Part shown: piece by piece, positions 19,967-28,944 of the stretch
Position numbering within the stretch: the first letter of the stretch is position 1
Layout: each line of letters opens with the position of its first letter
Assembly: GCF_035918155.1 (NCBI RefSeq)
Contig: NZ_CP109327.1
Coordinates: 3,038,001-3,102,000 of the forward strand
Source: Streptomyces sp. NBC_01591
GTDB lineage: Bacteria; Actinomycetota; Actinomycetes; Streptomycetales; Streptomycetaceae
Direction: 5' to 3'
Length of the DNA stretch: 64,000 nt
Made by a program: the position numbers and the translations under genes
Notes under the pieces: model-generated
Database searches by the model: none
What the model was told of the DNA's origin: nothing
What the model saw: the letters and a program-made list of their open reading frames with translations, nothing else

Positions 19967-21163
19967 ATGGGCGGCGCCTTCCTGGCCGCCGCCGTTCTCG
20001 CCCGCGTCGGCAGCCGCATCGGACTGCCGACCATCCCCCTGTTCATCCTGGCCGGAATCCTGCTCGGCCCGCACACGCCCGGCATCGTGCTCGTCGCCGA
20101 CCCGCACGAGCTGGAGATGCTCTCCGCACTCGGCCTGGTGCTGCTGCTCTTCTACCTCGGTCTCGAATTCCACCTCGACGACCTCAAGGCCGGCGGCCGC
20201 AAGATGGCGATCGCCGGCGGCACCTATCTCGCCCTGAACGTCGGCGCCGGGCTCGGCTTCGGCTTCGCACTGGGCTGGGGCACGTCCGAGGCGCTGGTCC
20301 TCGCCGGTGTGCTCGGCATCTCGTCGTCGGCCATCGTCACCAAGGTCCTGGTCGACCTGGGCCGTATCGGCAATCCGGAGACCAAGCCGATCCTCGGCAT
20401 CATCGTGGTCGAGGACGTCTTCCTCGCCCTCTACCTGGCCGCGCTCCAGCCCATCCTGTCGGGCGCCGACAGCCTCTCCGCCGCGGCGGTCGACGGCGGC
20501 AAGGCCTTCGGCTTCCTGCTGCTGCTCGCACTGGCCGCCCGCTTCGGCACCAAGGTCATCGGCAAGCTGATCAACACCCGGGACGACGAACTCCTCGTCA
20601 TCTCCTTCCTCGGCGCCGCGGTCTTCGTGGCGGGCGTCTCGGAGTGGTTCGGGGTCGCGGACGCGATCGGCGCGTTCATGGTCGGCCTGATGCTCGGCAG
20701 CACCACCTCCGGCGAGCGCATCCTCAAGCTGGTCCACCCGCTGCGGGACGCCTTCGGCGCGATCTTCTTCTTCGCCTTCGGGCTCTCCATCGACCCGGGC
20801 GATCTGCCGACCGTGCTGTGGCCGGTGCTGGCCGCCGTCGCGGTGACCCTGGTCATGAACGTCTTCGCCGGCCTCGCCGCCGCCAAGGTGTACGCGTTCG
20901 GCCCGCAGGCCACGGCGAACATCTCCACCACGCTGGTGGCGCGCGGCGAGTTCGCCCTGATCCTCGCCACCATGGCGGCGGCCGCCGGGCTGGACGAGCG
21001 GCTCTCCCCGTTCATCGCGGGCTATGTGCTCCTCCTCGCGGTCCTCGCACCGCTGGCGGCCGGGCGCTCGCACTGGCTGGCCCGCATCCTGCCGGGCGGG
21101 CGGGACCGGGGCGAGGGCAGCAACAGCGACCACGGCGCCGGGAAACTCGCGGTCCCGGCCTGA
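19967..21163 (+). CDS. Cation:proton antiporter, CPA2 family
   Basis: A membrane protein with about twelve helices that resembles Na+/H+ or K+/H+ exchangers (KefB-like). Recognisable segments are IPLFILAGILLGP, GLVLLLFYLGLEF, GISSSAIVTKVL with IIVVEDVFLAL, and the discontinuous-helix region NISTTLVARGEFALILA. There is no TrkA-N domain at the 398-residue end. The only canonical start is ATG 19967, which truncates the first helix. The same frame is open 13 codons further upstream, reading GLIGHTDTLIA, but has no ATG/GTG/TTG/CTG, so the true start may be non-canonical or the assembly may carry an indel. Confidence 0.88.
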   Translation: MGGAFLAAAVLARVGSRIGLPTIPLFILAGILLGPHTPGIVLVADPHELEMLSALGLVLLLFYLGLEFHLDDLKAGGRKMAIAGGTYLALNVGAGLGFGFALGWGTSEALVLAGVLGISSSAIVTKVLVDLGRIGNPETKPILGIIVVEDVFLALYLAALQPILSGADSLSAAAVDGGKAFGFLLLLALAARFGTKVIGKLINTRDDELLVISFLGAAVFVAGVSEWFGVADAIGAFMVGLMLGSTTSGERILKLVHPLRDAFGAIFFFAFGLSIDPGDLPTVLWPVLAAVAVTLVMNVFAGLAAAKVYAFGPQATANISTTLVARGEFALILATMAAAAGLDERLSPFIAGYVLLLAVLAPLAAGRSHWLARILPGGRDRGEGSNSDHGAGKLAVPA

Positions 21164-21310
21164 GACGACACCGCGGTGTTCCGGGTACGGGGACGGGTCG
21201 GATACGAACCCAGGGTCTTCCCCGTGCCCGGACATGCCGGTGGTGTCCACGTTCCGGTGACGGGCCGATCTCCGTTGACCCACGCCCGGTTCGGGCCGTT
21301 TACGTACGGT

Positions 21311-22456
21311 TCAGGATCTGCGTGACAACAGCAGCAGCGCCCGGTCGTCGTTGACGTCCTTGGCGCATGCCTCGATCAGGTGCCAGGCCGCGCCCTCGAA
21401 TCCGGTGGCGACATAGCGGTCGGCCTCACCGGTCAACCGGTCGATGCCCTCCGCGATATCGCGGTCCGACGCCTCGACCAGGCCGTCCGTGAAGAGCATC
21501 AGTACGTCGCCGGGGGCCAGCGAGCCCTTCACGGCGTCGAACTGCGCCCCGTCGTACACCCCCAGCAGCGGCCCCTCGGCCGCCTTCTCCTCCCACTGGC
21601 CACTGCCCGAGTGGAGCTGGAGGGCGGGCGGATGCCCGGCCGACAGGAGTTCGTAGTCGCCCGATTCGAGGTCCAGGACCAGATGGATCGAGGTGGCGAA
21701 CCCCTCGTCCCAGTCCTGGCGCAGCAGATAGCCGTTGGCCGCCGGCAGGAAGCCGTGCGGGGGCAGCGAGCCGAGGAGGCCGCCGAAGGCCCCGGACAGC
21801 AGCAGGGCGCGGGAGCCCGCGTCCATGCCCTTGCCGGAGACATCGGTGAGCACGGCTTCCAGGGTCCGGCCGCCGTTGGTACGGGCGGCGACGACGAAGT
21901 CCCCGGAGAAGGACTGCCCGCCCGCCGGGCGCAGCGCCATCTCGCGGTGCCAGCCCTGCGGCAGCCGGGGCAGGGCGCTCTGTACCCGGATGCGTTCGCG
22001 CAGGTCGAAGAGCATGGTGCCGCCGCGCCGCCACGGCACACCGACCCTGGCACGGAACTGGGCGAGGACCAGCCCGAAGAAGCCGCAGGCCGCGACCACC
22101 AGGACGATGCCGGGGGTCACCCGGGCCGGGCCGTCGTTGTACGGGCCCAGTCCGATCGACTCCACGATCAGGGCTGTGGCGGCGGTCGCGTACAGGCCCA
22201 GCAGACTGGCCGGGCGCAGCAGCAGGCCGCCCGCGACGATCGGCAGGACGAGCGCGGCCGGTGAGCACCACATCGGATCGACCAGCGTGGCGCAGGTGAT
22301 GGCGGGAATGGTCAGCAGCAGGCCGGCCAGCGCGATCCAGTCCGATCCGTCGCCGCGGAAGTAGTCGACACCGGACTTGCGCAGCGCGGTGCGTGCCCGG
22401 TGCGCCGATTTCCGCAATCGGGCCGGGTACGAGTCTGCTCCTGCGCGACGGGCCAT
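21311..22456 (-). CDS. Membrane-anchored SpoIIE-type PP2C phosphatase
   Basis: A 381-residue protein with about five N-terminal helices (residues 40-145) followed by a SpoIIE/RsbU-type serine phosphatase domain. Metal-binding signatures are seen in SGDFVVAA, VLTDVSGKGMDAG and MLFTDGLVEA. Such phosphatases dephosphorylate anti-anti-sigma factors in partner-switching networks. The ATG at 22454-22456 has AGGG about 9 bases upstream. The open frame extends further upstream, but that part is antisense to the acetyltransferase gene. Confidence 0.9.
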   Translation of the reverse strand: MARRAGADSYPARLRKSAHRARTALRKSGVDYFRGDGSDWIALAGLLLTIPAITCATLVDPMWCSPAALVLPIVAGGLLLRPASLLGLYATAATALIVESIGLGPYNDGPARVTPGIVLVVAACGFFGLVLAQFRARVGVPWRRGGTMLFDLRERIRVQSALPRLPQGWHREMALRPAGGQSFSGDFVVAARTNGGRTLEAVLTDVSGKGMDAGSRALLLSGAFGGLLGSLPPHGFLPAANGYLLRQDWDEGFATSIHLVLDLESGDYELLSAGHPPALQLHSGSGQWEEKAAEGPLLGVYDGAQFDAVKGSLAPGDVLMLFTDGLVEASDRDIAEGIDRLTGEADRYVATGFEGAAWHLIEACAKDVNDDRALLLLSRRS

Positions 22457-22561
22457 TGCCGGGACCCTATCTACCCGGCCGCCCGAGGTGCAGGGGGACC
22501 CCGTGACAATGCGTTCGAAATCGGGTCGCCCCGCCGCCCTGCCCCCTGGTAGGCATGGCCC

Positions 22562-23794
22562 ATGACTACTGAGCTTCGCGTGTTGCGCCCGTCCGAGTGG
22601 AACGAATGGTTCGAGTGTCTGGAGCTGGCGTTCGGTGGGGTCGCGGAGCCTCCCGAGCAGCGCGAGCTGTACGAGCAGCTGACGGAGCACGAGCGGTCGA
22701 TCGGGATCTGGGACGGCGACGATGTCGTCGCGACGGCGGGGGCGTTCAGCTTCCGGGTCGCGGTGCCGGGCGGGGCGCTGGTGCCCGCCGCCGCGATCAC
22801 GATGGTGAGTGTCGCCTCCACCCACCGCAGGCGCGGGTTGCTGACCTCGATGATGCGCCGGCAGCTGGACGACATCCGTGCGCTGGGCGAGCCGATCGCC
22901 ATCCTGACCGCCTCGGAACCGGCGATCTACGGCCGGTTCGGATACGGCACGGCCTCGCAGCAGATGTCCATGACGATCGAGAAGGACAGGGTCCGGCTGA
23001 CGGTGCCGCCGGGCACGGACGAGGTGCGGCTGCGCCGCGCGAAGCCGGACGAGGCGATGGCGGCGTGCGAGGGCGTGTACGAGCAGCTGGTGCCCGGCCG
23101 TCCCGGTACACCGGTCCACGCACCCGGCTGGGAGCGCAAGCCCATGGTCGACCCGGTCTCCTCCCGGCAGGGCGCTTCGGCACAGCAGTGCGTGCTGGCG
23201 GAGCGGGACGGGGAGATCGTCGGCTATGTGACGTACTGCATCAAGCCGGAGTGGGAGCCGTCCGGCCCCAACGGCACTGTCTCGGTGAACGATCTGGGCG
23301 CGCTGGACCCGGCGGCGTACGCGGCGCTGTGGCGGTTCGTCTTCGAGATCGACCTGATGAAGACGGTCGAGGCCCGGAACCGGCCGGTCGACGATGCGGT
23401 GCTGCACCTGGTGTCGGATGTGCGGCGGTGCAACATCCGGGTCCGCGATTCGCTCCATGTGCGCCTGGTGGAACTGGGCGCGGCGCTGGAGGCCCGGACG
23501 TACCGGGGTCCGGTGGACGTGGTGTTCGAGGTCGAGGACGCGTTCTGCCCCTGGAACGCGGGGCGTTGGCGGCTCACGGCCGACGCGAAGGGCGCCGCGT
23601 CGTGCCGGCGCACCGATGACGCGGCCGATCTCGCGCTTTCGGTACGGGAGTTGGGCTCGGCCTATCTGGGCGGCGAGTCGCTGAGCTCGCTGGGGCTGGC
23701 CGGGCGGGTACGGGAGCTGCGGGCGGGCGCGCTGGCGGAGGCGTCGTCGGCGTTCTCCTCGGACACGGCGCCGTGGCTGCCCCGGGGGTTCTAG
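22562..23794 (+). CDS. Eis-like GNAT N-acetyltransferase
   Basis: A 410-residue protein with the tripartite architecture of enhanced-intracellular-survival (Eis) acetyltransferases. An N-terminal GNAT fold carries the acetyl-CoA loop VASTHRRRGLLTSMMRRQL (about 84-102). A second GNAT-like domain follows, and a C-terminal SCP2-like domain (from about 310, VRDSLHVRLVELG) ends in the terminal carboxylate region. Mycobacterial Eis multi-acetylates aminoglycosides; Streptomyces homologues have broad amine acceptors. Here the substrate is unknown. A shared palindrome terminates it. Confidence 0.9.
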   Translation: MTTELRVLRPSEWNEWFECLELAFGGVAEPPEQRELYEQLTEHERSIGIWDGDDVVATAGAFSFRVAVPGGALVPAAAITMVSVASTHRRRGLLTSMMRRQLDDIRALGEPIAILTASEPAIYGRFGYGTASQQMSMTIEKDRVRLTVPPGTDEVRLRRAKPDEAMAACEGVYEQLVPGRPGTPVHAPGWERKPMVDPVSSRQGASAQQCVLAERDGEIVGYVTYCIKPEWEPSGPNGTVSVNDLGALDPAAYAALWRFVFEIDLMKTVEARNRPVDDAVLHLVSDVRRCNIRVRDSLHVRLVELGAALEARTYRGPVDVVFEVEDAFCPWNAGRWRLTADAKGAASCRRTDDAADLALSVRELGSAYLGGESLSSLGLAGRVRELRAGALAEASSAFSSDTAPWLPRGF

Positions 23795-23802
23795 GGCACC
23801 CC

Positions 23803-23834
23803 TTAGACCGACCGGCAATTGCCGGTCGGTCTAA
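23803..23834. terminator. 32-bp perfect palindrome, shared terminator
   Basis: The arms TTAGACCGACCGGCAA and TTGCCGGTCGGTCTAA form a perfect dyad between convergent genes. The minus-strand glycosylase stop codon (23831-23833) lies inside the right arm. Confidence 0.85.
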
Positions 23835-24640
23835 GCCTTCTGGCACCCCGGGCACCAGAAGAGGTTGCGGGCGGCGAGGTCGGCGGTGCGGATCTCGCCG
23901 CCGCAGATGTGGCAGGCCTGCCGGGCCCGGCGGTACACGTACACCTCGCCGCCGTGGTCGTCGACCCGCGGCGGGCGGCCCATCGCCTCCGGCATGTGCT
24001 CGGGGCGGACCGTGTCGATCCGGTTGTTCCGCACGCCCTCGCGCATCAGCACCACCAGGTCCGCCCAGACGGCGTCCCACTCCGCGCGGGTGAGGTCCCT
24101 GCCGAGGCGGTACGGGTCGATCCCGTGCCGGAAGAGCACCTCCGCGCGGTAGACGTTGCCGACGCCCGCGATGACCTTCTGGTCCATCAGCAGGGCCGCG
24201 ACGGTGATCCGGCTGCGCGAGATCCGCAGCCAGGCCCGCTCGCCGTCCTCGTCGGTCCGCAGCGGGTCGGGTCCGAGGCGGTCGTGTATCGCGCGCTTCT
24301 CCGGATCGGTGATCAGCGCGCAGGCCGTCGGGCCGCGCAGATCCGCGTGGTGCTCCTCGTTCAGCAGGCGCAGCCGGACCGTGTCGGTGGGCGGCGGGGC
24401 CGGGACCGTACCGAATCCGAGCTTGCCGAACAGGCCCAGGTGGATGTGGACCCAGCCTGCGCCGTCGAAGCCGAGGAAGAGGTGCTTGCCGTGGGCGTCG
24501 ACGTCGGTGAGGGGCCGGCCGTCGAGCAGCGCGGCGCCGGCGGAGAACTTGCCCTGCGGGCTGCTCACCCGCACCGGCCGCCCGGCGAACCTGTCCCGGT
24601 GGTCCGCCGCGAGGCGGTGGATCGTATGTCCCTCGGGCAC
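23831..24640 (-). CDS. Fpg/Nei family DNA glycosylase (endonuclease VIII-like)
   Basis: A base-excision repair glycosylase/AP lyase. The N-terminus MPEGHTIHRLA carries the catalytic Pro2 and Glu3; MPEGHTI is typical of actinobacterial Nei2-type rather than Fpg (MPELPEV). The helix-two-turn-helix DQKVIAGVGNVYRAEVLF is present. The C-terminal zinc finger CHIC...CPGC (about residues 244-266) is complete. The protein is 269 residues long. Oxidised pyrimidine substrates are expected for this subfamily. Confidence 0.92.
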   Translation of the reverse strand: MPEGHTIHRLAADHRDRFAGRPVRVSSPQGKFSAGAALLDGRPLTDVDAHGKHLFLGFDGAGWVHIHLGLFGKLGFGTVPAPPPTDTVRLRLLNEEHHADLRGPTACALITDPEKRAIHDRLGPDPLRTDEDGERAWLRISRSRITVAALLMDQKVIAGVGNVYRAEVLFRHGIDPYRLGRDLTRAEWDAVWADLVVLMREGVRNNRIDTVRPEHMPEAMGRPPRVDDHGGEVYVYRRARQACHICGGEIRTADLAARNLFWCPGCQKA

Positions 24641-24722
24641 GGCGGCGACTCTCCTCGGTGGGATGCGGAGGCGGACATGGCTGTGCCGCCGGGAGCACCG
24701 GCGGCACAGGGGTGGAGGCCGG

Positions 24723-25211
24723 TCAGCCCTGCTGCGGGTGGTGGGCCGGGATCGGGGGGAGCTCGCCGGTCGTCTCGTACGCCGTCAGCATCTCGATGCG
24801 ACGGGTGTGACGCTCCTCGTTGGAGTACGGGGTGGCGAGGAAGATCTCGACGAACTTGGTGGACTCCTCCACCGAGTGCATCCGGCCACCGATGGCGACT
24901 ACGTTGGCGTTGTTGTGCTCGCGGCCCAGGGCGGCGGTCTGCTCGCTCCAGGCCAGCGCGGCACGGACGCCCTTGACCTTGTTGGCGGCGATCTGCTCGC
25001 CGTTGCCGGAGCCACCGATCACGATGCCGAGGCTGTCCGGGTCCGCGGCCGTCCGCTCGGCGGCACGCAGGCAGAACGGCGGGTAGTCGTCCTGGGCGTC
25101 GTAGATGTGGGGGCCGCAGTCGACGGCCTCGTGGCCCTGGGCCGTGAGCCACTCGACGAGGTGGTTCTTGAGTTCATAGCCGGCATGGTCCGAGCCGAGG
25201 TACACGCGCAT
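24723..25211 (-). CDS. rpiB: Ribose-5-phosphate isomerase B
   Basis: RpiB/LacA/LacB family isomerase that interconverts ribose-5-phosphate and ribulose-5-phosphate in the pentose phosphate pathway. The N-terminus MRVYLGSDHAGYELK, the anion-binding GGSGNGEQIAANK loop and REHNNANVVAIGGR are all present. The 162-residue length is normal. The start at 25211 was chosen because the first strand MRVYLGSD begins there, although the frame is open to 25259. It lies 82 bases downstream-of-start from the glycosylase gene in the same direction. Confidence 0.95.
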   Translation of the reverse strand: MRVYLGSDHAGYELKNHLVEWLTAQGHEAVDCGPHIYDAQDDYPPFCLRAAERTAADPDSLGIVIGGSGNGEQIAANKVKGVRAALAWSEQTAALGREHNNANVVAIGGRMHSVEESTKFVEIFLATPYSNEERHTRRIEMLTAYETTGELPPIPAHHPQQG

Positions 25212-25447
25212 GTTCCGAGTGTGGCACGTGCGACGCGGGGCAGCCGCCATCGGGGTCACAACGCCCCGGCGGCTCCGGTCGGCGCACGCGGCGGACCTCG
25301 TGCGATCGCGATGTGCAGACGCTGTGTGAGCAAGGCCACTCCGGCAACGATCTGGTCAACGATCCGGAAGAAGGGGTTCCGTTTTTGCCGTTCGCCGGGC
25401 TTCAATGCATCACTCGCTGCCGCACCCCACTGCCGCGGCCGGGCACG

Positions 25448-25457
25448 CATCACGTGA
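25448..25457. promoter_or_regulatory. Palindrome ATCACGTGAT before the first permease
   Basis: A perfect 10-base dyad lies about 25 bases before the permease ATG, close to the expected transcription start. Two direct CAACGATC copies also occur upstream near 25345-25365. Either could be an operator; no bound protein can be named. Confidence 0.35.
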
Positions 25458-25481
25458 TCCGAGAACGTAAGGATTCAATCC

Positions 25482-26972
25482 ATGACGTCGCAGACGACTA
25501 CGGCCGGGCCGGGCCACCAGCCCCGTAAGCCGGACCGGTCGAACGGGCCGGGCACCCCGGAAACCCCCCACTCCCCGGACTCCTCCGACGGTCTCCAGGC
25601 GGGCCTCAAGAACCGCCACCTCTCGATGATCGCCATCGGAGGCGTGATCGGAGCGGGCCTCTTCGTGGGCTCCGGTTCCGGTATCGCCGCCGCCGGACCG
25701 GCCATCCTGTTGTCGTACGCCCTGGTCGGCCTGATGGTCGTCTTCGTGATGCGGATGCTCGGCGAGATGGCCGCGGCCCGCCCCAGCTCGGGCTCCTTCT
25801 CCGCCTACGCCGACCAGGCGCTGGGCCGCTGGGCCGGCTTCTCGATCGGCTGGCTGTACTGGTTCTTCTGGGTCGTGGTGCTCGCCGTCGAGGCCACGGC
25901 GGGTGCCAAGATCCTGGAGGGCTGGGTGCCGGGCGTCCCGCAGTGGGCGTGGGCGCTGATCGTGATGGTGGTGCTGACCGCGACGAACCTGGTCTCGGTC
26001 GGGTCGTACGGCGAGTTCGAGTTCTGGTTCGCCGGGATCAAGGTCGTGGCGATCGGCGCCTTCGTGGTCGTCGGAATGCTCGCCGTCTTCGGGCTGCTGC
26101 CCGGTTCGGACAACCCCGGCGCGGGTCTCGCGCATCTCACCGACACCGGCGGGTTCTTCCCCAACGGGCCGGGCGCGATCCTGACCGGTGTGCTGATGGT
26201 CGTCTTCTCCTTCATGGGCAGCGAGATCGTCACCCTCGCCGCCGGTGAGTCCGAGAACCCGCAGCGCGCCGTCCAGAAGGCCACCAACAGCGTGATCTGG
26301 CGGATCGCCGTCTTCTACCTGGGTTCGATCTTCATCGTGCTGACCCTGCTGCCGTGGAACGACCCGTCGATCGTGAAGGACGGCAGCTATGTCGCCGCCC
26401 TCAACTCCATCGGCATCCCGCACGCCGGAGAGGTCATGAACGTCATCGTCCTCACCGCCGTGCTGTCCTGTCTGAACTCCGGCCTCTACACCGCCTCGCG
26501 GATGGCCTTCTCGCTCGGCGGCCGCGGGGACGCGCCGAAGGCGTTCGCCCGGACGAACAAGCGGGGCGTGCCGCAGGCCGCCATCCTGTCCTCGGTCGTC
26601 TTCGGCTTCGTCGCCGTGTTCTTCAACTACCAGTGGCCCGACACCGTCTTCCAGTTCCTGCTGAACTCCTCCGGTGCGGTCGCCCTGTTCGTCTGGCTGG
26701 TCATCTGCTTCACCCAGCTGCGGATGCGCGGCATGATCCTGCGCGAGTCGCCGGAGAAGCTGGTCGTACGGATGTGGCTCTTCCCGTACCTGACCTGGGC
26801 GACCATCGCGATGATCTCGTTCGTCCTGGTCTACATGCTGACCGACGACAGCGGACGCGAGCAGGTGCTGCTCTCGCTGCTGGTCGCGGCGCTGGTGGTG
26901 GCGATCTCGCTGGTCCGTGAGGTCAGGAACCGCAAGGACCGCACGGCCCCGGAAACGCCCGCCAATACCTGA
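25482..26972 (+). CDS. Amino acid permease, APC superfamily (AAT type)
   Basis: A 496-residue twelve-helix transporter preceded by a disordered Pro/Ser-rich tail of about 40 residues. The signature LKNRHLSMIAIGGVIGAGLFVGSG opens helix 1. EFWFAGIKVVAIGAFV and ESENPQRAVQKATNSVIWRI are typical of GABA, Phe or Asn permeases of the AAT family. It has a clear AAGGA ribosome-binding site. It is paralogous to the permease at 29376. Substrate is uncertain: GABA, aromatic or other neutral amino acids are all possible. Confidence 0.92.
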   Translation: MTSQTTTAGPGHQPRKPDRSNGPGTPETPHSPDSSDGLQAGLKNRHLSMIAIGGVIGAGLFVGSGSGIAAAGPAILLSYALVGLMVVFVMRMLGEMAAARPSSGSFSAYADQALGRWAGFSIGWLYWFFWVVVLAVEATAGAKILEGWVPGVPQWAWALIVMVVLTATNLVSVGSYGEFEFWFAGIKVVAIGAFVVVGMLAVFGLLPGSDNPGAGLAHLTDTGGFFPNGPGAILTGVLMVVFSFMGSEIVTLAAGESENPQRAVQKATNSVIWRIAVFYLGSIFIVLTLLPWNDPSIVKDGSYVAALNSIGIPHAGEVMNVIVLTAVLSCLNSGLYTASRMAFSLGGRGDAPKAFARTNKRGVPQAAILSSVVFGFVAVFFNYQWPDTVFQFLLNSSGAVALFVWLVICFTQLRMRGMILRESPEKLVVRMWLFPYLTWATIAMISFVLVYMLTDDSGREQVLLSLLVAALVVAISLVREVRNRKDRTAPETPANT

Positions 26973-27044
26973 CGGCCGTTGTCAGGTTTACCGGAAAGGC
27001 TCTCCCTCGCAACGCCATCGAGCGAGCGATCGGAGAGCCTTTCC

Positions 27045-28367
27045 ATGTCCACTGCCCCTGTCCCTGCTTCCGCCCCTGTCACTGCCGGCTTCCAGACCGG
27101 TTTCGCGGTCCGGCCCGACCTCGTCGTCGAGGCCGCCCACGCCGATGACGTACGCACCGCCGTGGCCGACGCCGCCGCGCGCGGAGTGCCGGTCCATGTC
27201 CACGCCACCGGCCACGGGCTGCCCGGGGCCGTCGAGGGCGGGGTCCTGATCAGCACCCGCCGGATGGACTCCGTCGGGATCGACCCGGTCCGCCGCACCG
27301 CCCGGATCGGCGCGGGCGTCACCTGGGGGCAGGTGATCAAGGCCGCCGCACCGCACGGGCTCGCCCCGCTGAGCGGGTCGTCCCCGTCGGTCGGCGCGGT
27401 CTCCTACACCCTCGGAGGCGGGCTGGGCATCCTTGCCAGGGAGTTCGGATACGCGGCCGACCATGTGCACGCGCTCGACGTGGTGACGGCCGACGGGGTG
27501 CTGCGCCATGCCTCCCCGGACAGCGAACCCGATCTCTTCTGGGCGCTGCGCGGCGGCGGCCACCGGCTCGGCGTGGTGGCCGGCATGGAGATCGGCCTGG
27601 TCGAGGTCGGGCGGCTGTACGGCGGCTCGGTCGCCTTCGACGGGGACGGGGTGGGCGCCGCCGAGGTGGTCGGCGGCTACCTGGAGTGGGCCCAGACCGT
27701 GCCCGCCACGCTTACGTCCTCGCTGGCGGCGATCCGGTACCCCGACGTCCCGCAGATGCCGCAGCCGATGCGGGGGCGGTACGTGATCTCGGTACGGGTC
27801 GCGTACACCGGCAGCGCGGAGGAGGGCGAGCGGCTGGTCGCGCCGCTGCGGGCGATCAGGCCCGCACTCACGGATTCGCTGCGGGAGATGCCGTACACCG
27901 ACAGCCACACCATTCACAGCGACCCGCCGTTCCCGCACGCCTACTACGGCGACAGCGTGGTGCTCGGCTCCCTGGACGAGGACCGCGCCGGGCGCGTGCT
28001 GGAGCTGACCGGGCCGAAGGCCCCGATGATGACCGTGGTCCAGATCAACCACCTGGGCGGTGCGCTCGCCGCACGGCCCGCCGTCGACAACGCGGTGCCG
28101 TACCGCGAGGCCGGGTTCCTGGTGCGGCTGCTCTCACCGCTCGACGGTACGGACGTGGCGTCGGTACGGACCCTGTACGCGGAGGTGGCCGAGGTGCTCG
28201 CCCCGGTCGCCCTGGGCCGGTCGCTCGGCTTCTCCTTCGGCGGCGGGGACCGGACCGAGGGTTTCCACGACGCGCGGACGCAGAAGAGGCTCGCCGGTCT
28301 GGTGTCGCGTCACGACCCGGCGAGCCTCTTCGGGGGGAGTTACGGCATCAGCCCCGGCGGCCGATGA
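27045..28367 (+). CDS. FAD-binding oxidoreductase (PCMH/BBE type)
   Basis: A 440-residue flavin-dependent oxidoreductase. The PCMH-type FAD domain spans about residues 15-190, with PVHVHATGHGLPGA and SSPSVGAVSYTLGGGLGILAREFGYAADHV. The latter covers the region where bicovalent flavinylation His/Cys residues occur in BBE enzymes; here the Cys is not evident. The ATG has GGAGAG about 8 bases upstream. Its 3' end overlaps the convergent bioY by 20 bases. Substrate is unknown, and a sugar or secondary-metabolite oxidase is plausible. Confidence 0.88.
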   Translation: MSTAPVPASAPVTAGFQTGFAVRPDLVVEAAHADDVRTAVADAAARGVPVHVHATGHGLPGAVEGGVLISTRRMDSVGIDPVRRTARIGAGVTWGQVIKAAAPHGLAPLSGSSPSVGAVSYTLGGGLGILAREFGYAADHVHALDVVTADGVLRHASPDSEPDLFWALRGGGHRLGVVAGMEIGLVEVGRLYGGSVAFDGDGVGAAEVVGGYLEWAQTVPATLTSSLAAIRYPDVPQMPQPMRGRYVISVRVAYTGSAEEGERLVAPLRAIRPALTDSLREMPYTDSHTIHSDPPFPHAYYGDSVVLGSLDEDRAGRVLELTGPKAPMMTVVQINHLGGALAARPAVDNAVPYREAGFLVRLLSPLDGTDVASVRTLYAEVAEVLAPVALGRSLGFSFGGGDRTEGFHDARTQKRLAGLVSRHDPASLFGGSYGISPGGR

Positions 28368-28944
28368 GCTTCCAGGCCGTGGGCAGCGCGCCCATGGCCA
28401 GCGCCGCCTTCAGCGCGTCACCGATCAGGAACGGCACCAGGCCGGCCGCGATCGCGGCGCTCGCCGACATGCCGGTGGCCAGCGCCAGGTACGGGACGCC
28501 GACCGCGTAGATGATCGCGGAGCCCAGCACCATCGTGCCCGCGGTACGCAGCACGGAGCGGTCGCCGCCGCGGCGGGCGAGGCCGCCGACCACGGCAGCG
28601 GCGAGCAGCATGCCGAGGACGTAGCCGAACGAGGGGAAGCCCATTCCGGAGGTGCCCTCGGAGAACCACGGCATGCCCGCCATGCCCACCAGCGTGTACA
28701 CCGCGAGGGAGAGGAAGCCGCGGCGGGCGCCGAGCGCGGTGCCGACGAGGAGCGCGGCGAAGGTCTGGCCGGTGACCGGGACCGGGGAGCCGGGGACCGG
28801 CACGGCGATCTGGGCGGCGATGCCGGTGAGCGCGGCGCCACCGAGGACCAGGGCCGTGTCGACGGCGTAGCGGTGCCTGGCGGCGGGCAGCAGGTCGGCG
28901 AGGACCGCTCCGGTGCGGGCAGGGGCGGCGGCAGCAGTGCTCAT
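28348..28944 (-). CDS. bioY: Biotin transporter BioY
   Basis: Substrate-binding S component of an ECF-type biotin transporter with about six helices in 198 residues. PVPGSPVPVTGQTFAALLVGTALG is the conserved BioY segment, followed by GMPWFSEGTSGMGF and GFPSFGYVLGM. No bioM/bioN genes are adjacent, so it may work alone or share an energising module. The ATG at 28944 follows the frame's first hydrophobic region. A dyad operator candidate lies 47 bases upstream, suggesting biotin-dependent repression. Confidence 0.92.
   Translation of the reverse strand: MSTAAAAPARTGAVLADLLPAARHRYAVDTALVLGGAALTGIAAQIAVPVPGSPVPVTGQTFAALLVGTALGARRGFLSLAVYTLVGMAGMPWFSEGTSGMGFPSFGYVLGMLLAAAVVGGLARRGGDRSVLRTAGTMVLGSAIIYAVGVPYLALATGMSASAAIAAGLVPFLIGDALKAALAMGALPTAWKLIGRRG

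Noticed and set aside
23819..24976. Long plus-strand frame opposite the glycosylase gene
   Set aside because: Shadow of the Fpg/Nei gene and the rpiB 3' region; the opposite strand has complete family motifs.
25256..25453. 65-codon minus-strand frame upstream of the first permease
   Set aside because: It overlaps the permease promoter region, lacks a ribosome-binding site, and shows no recognisable domain.
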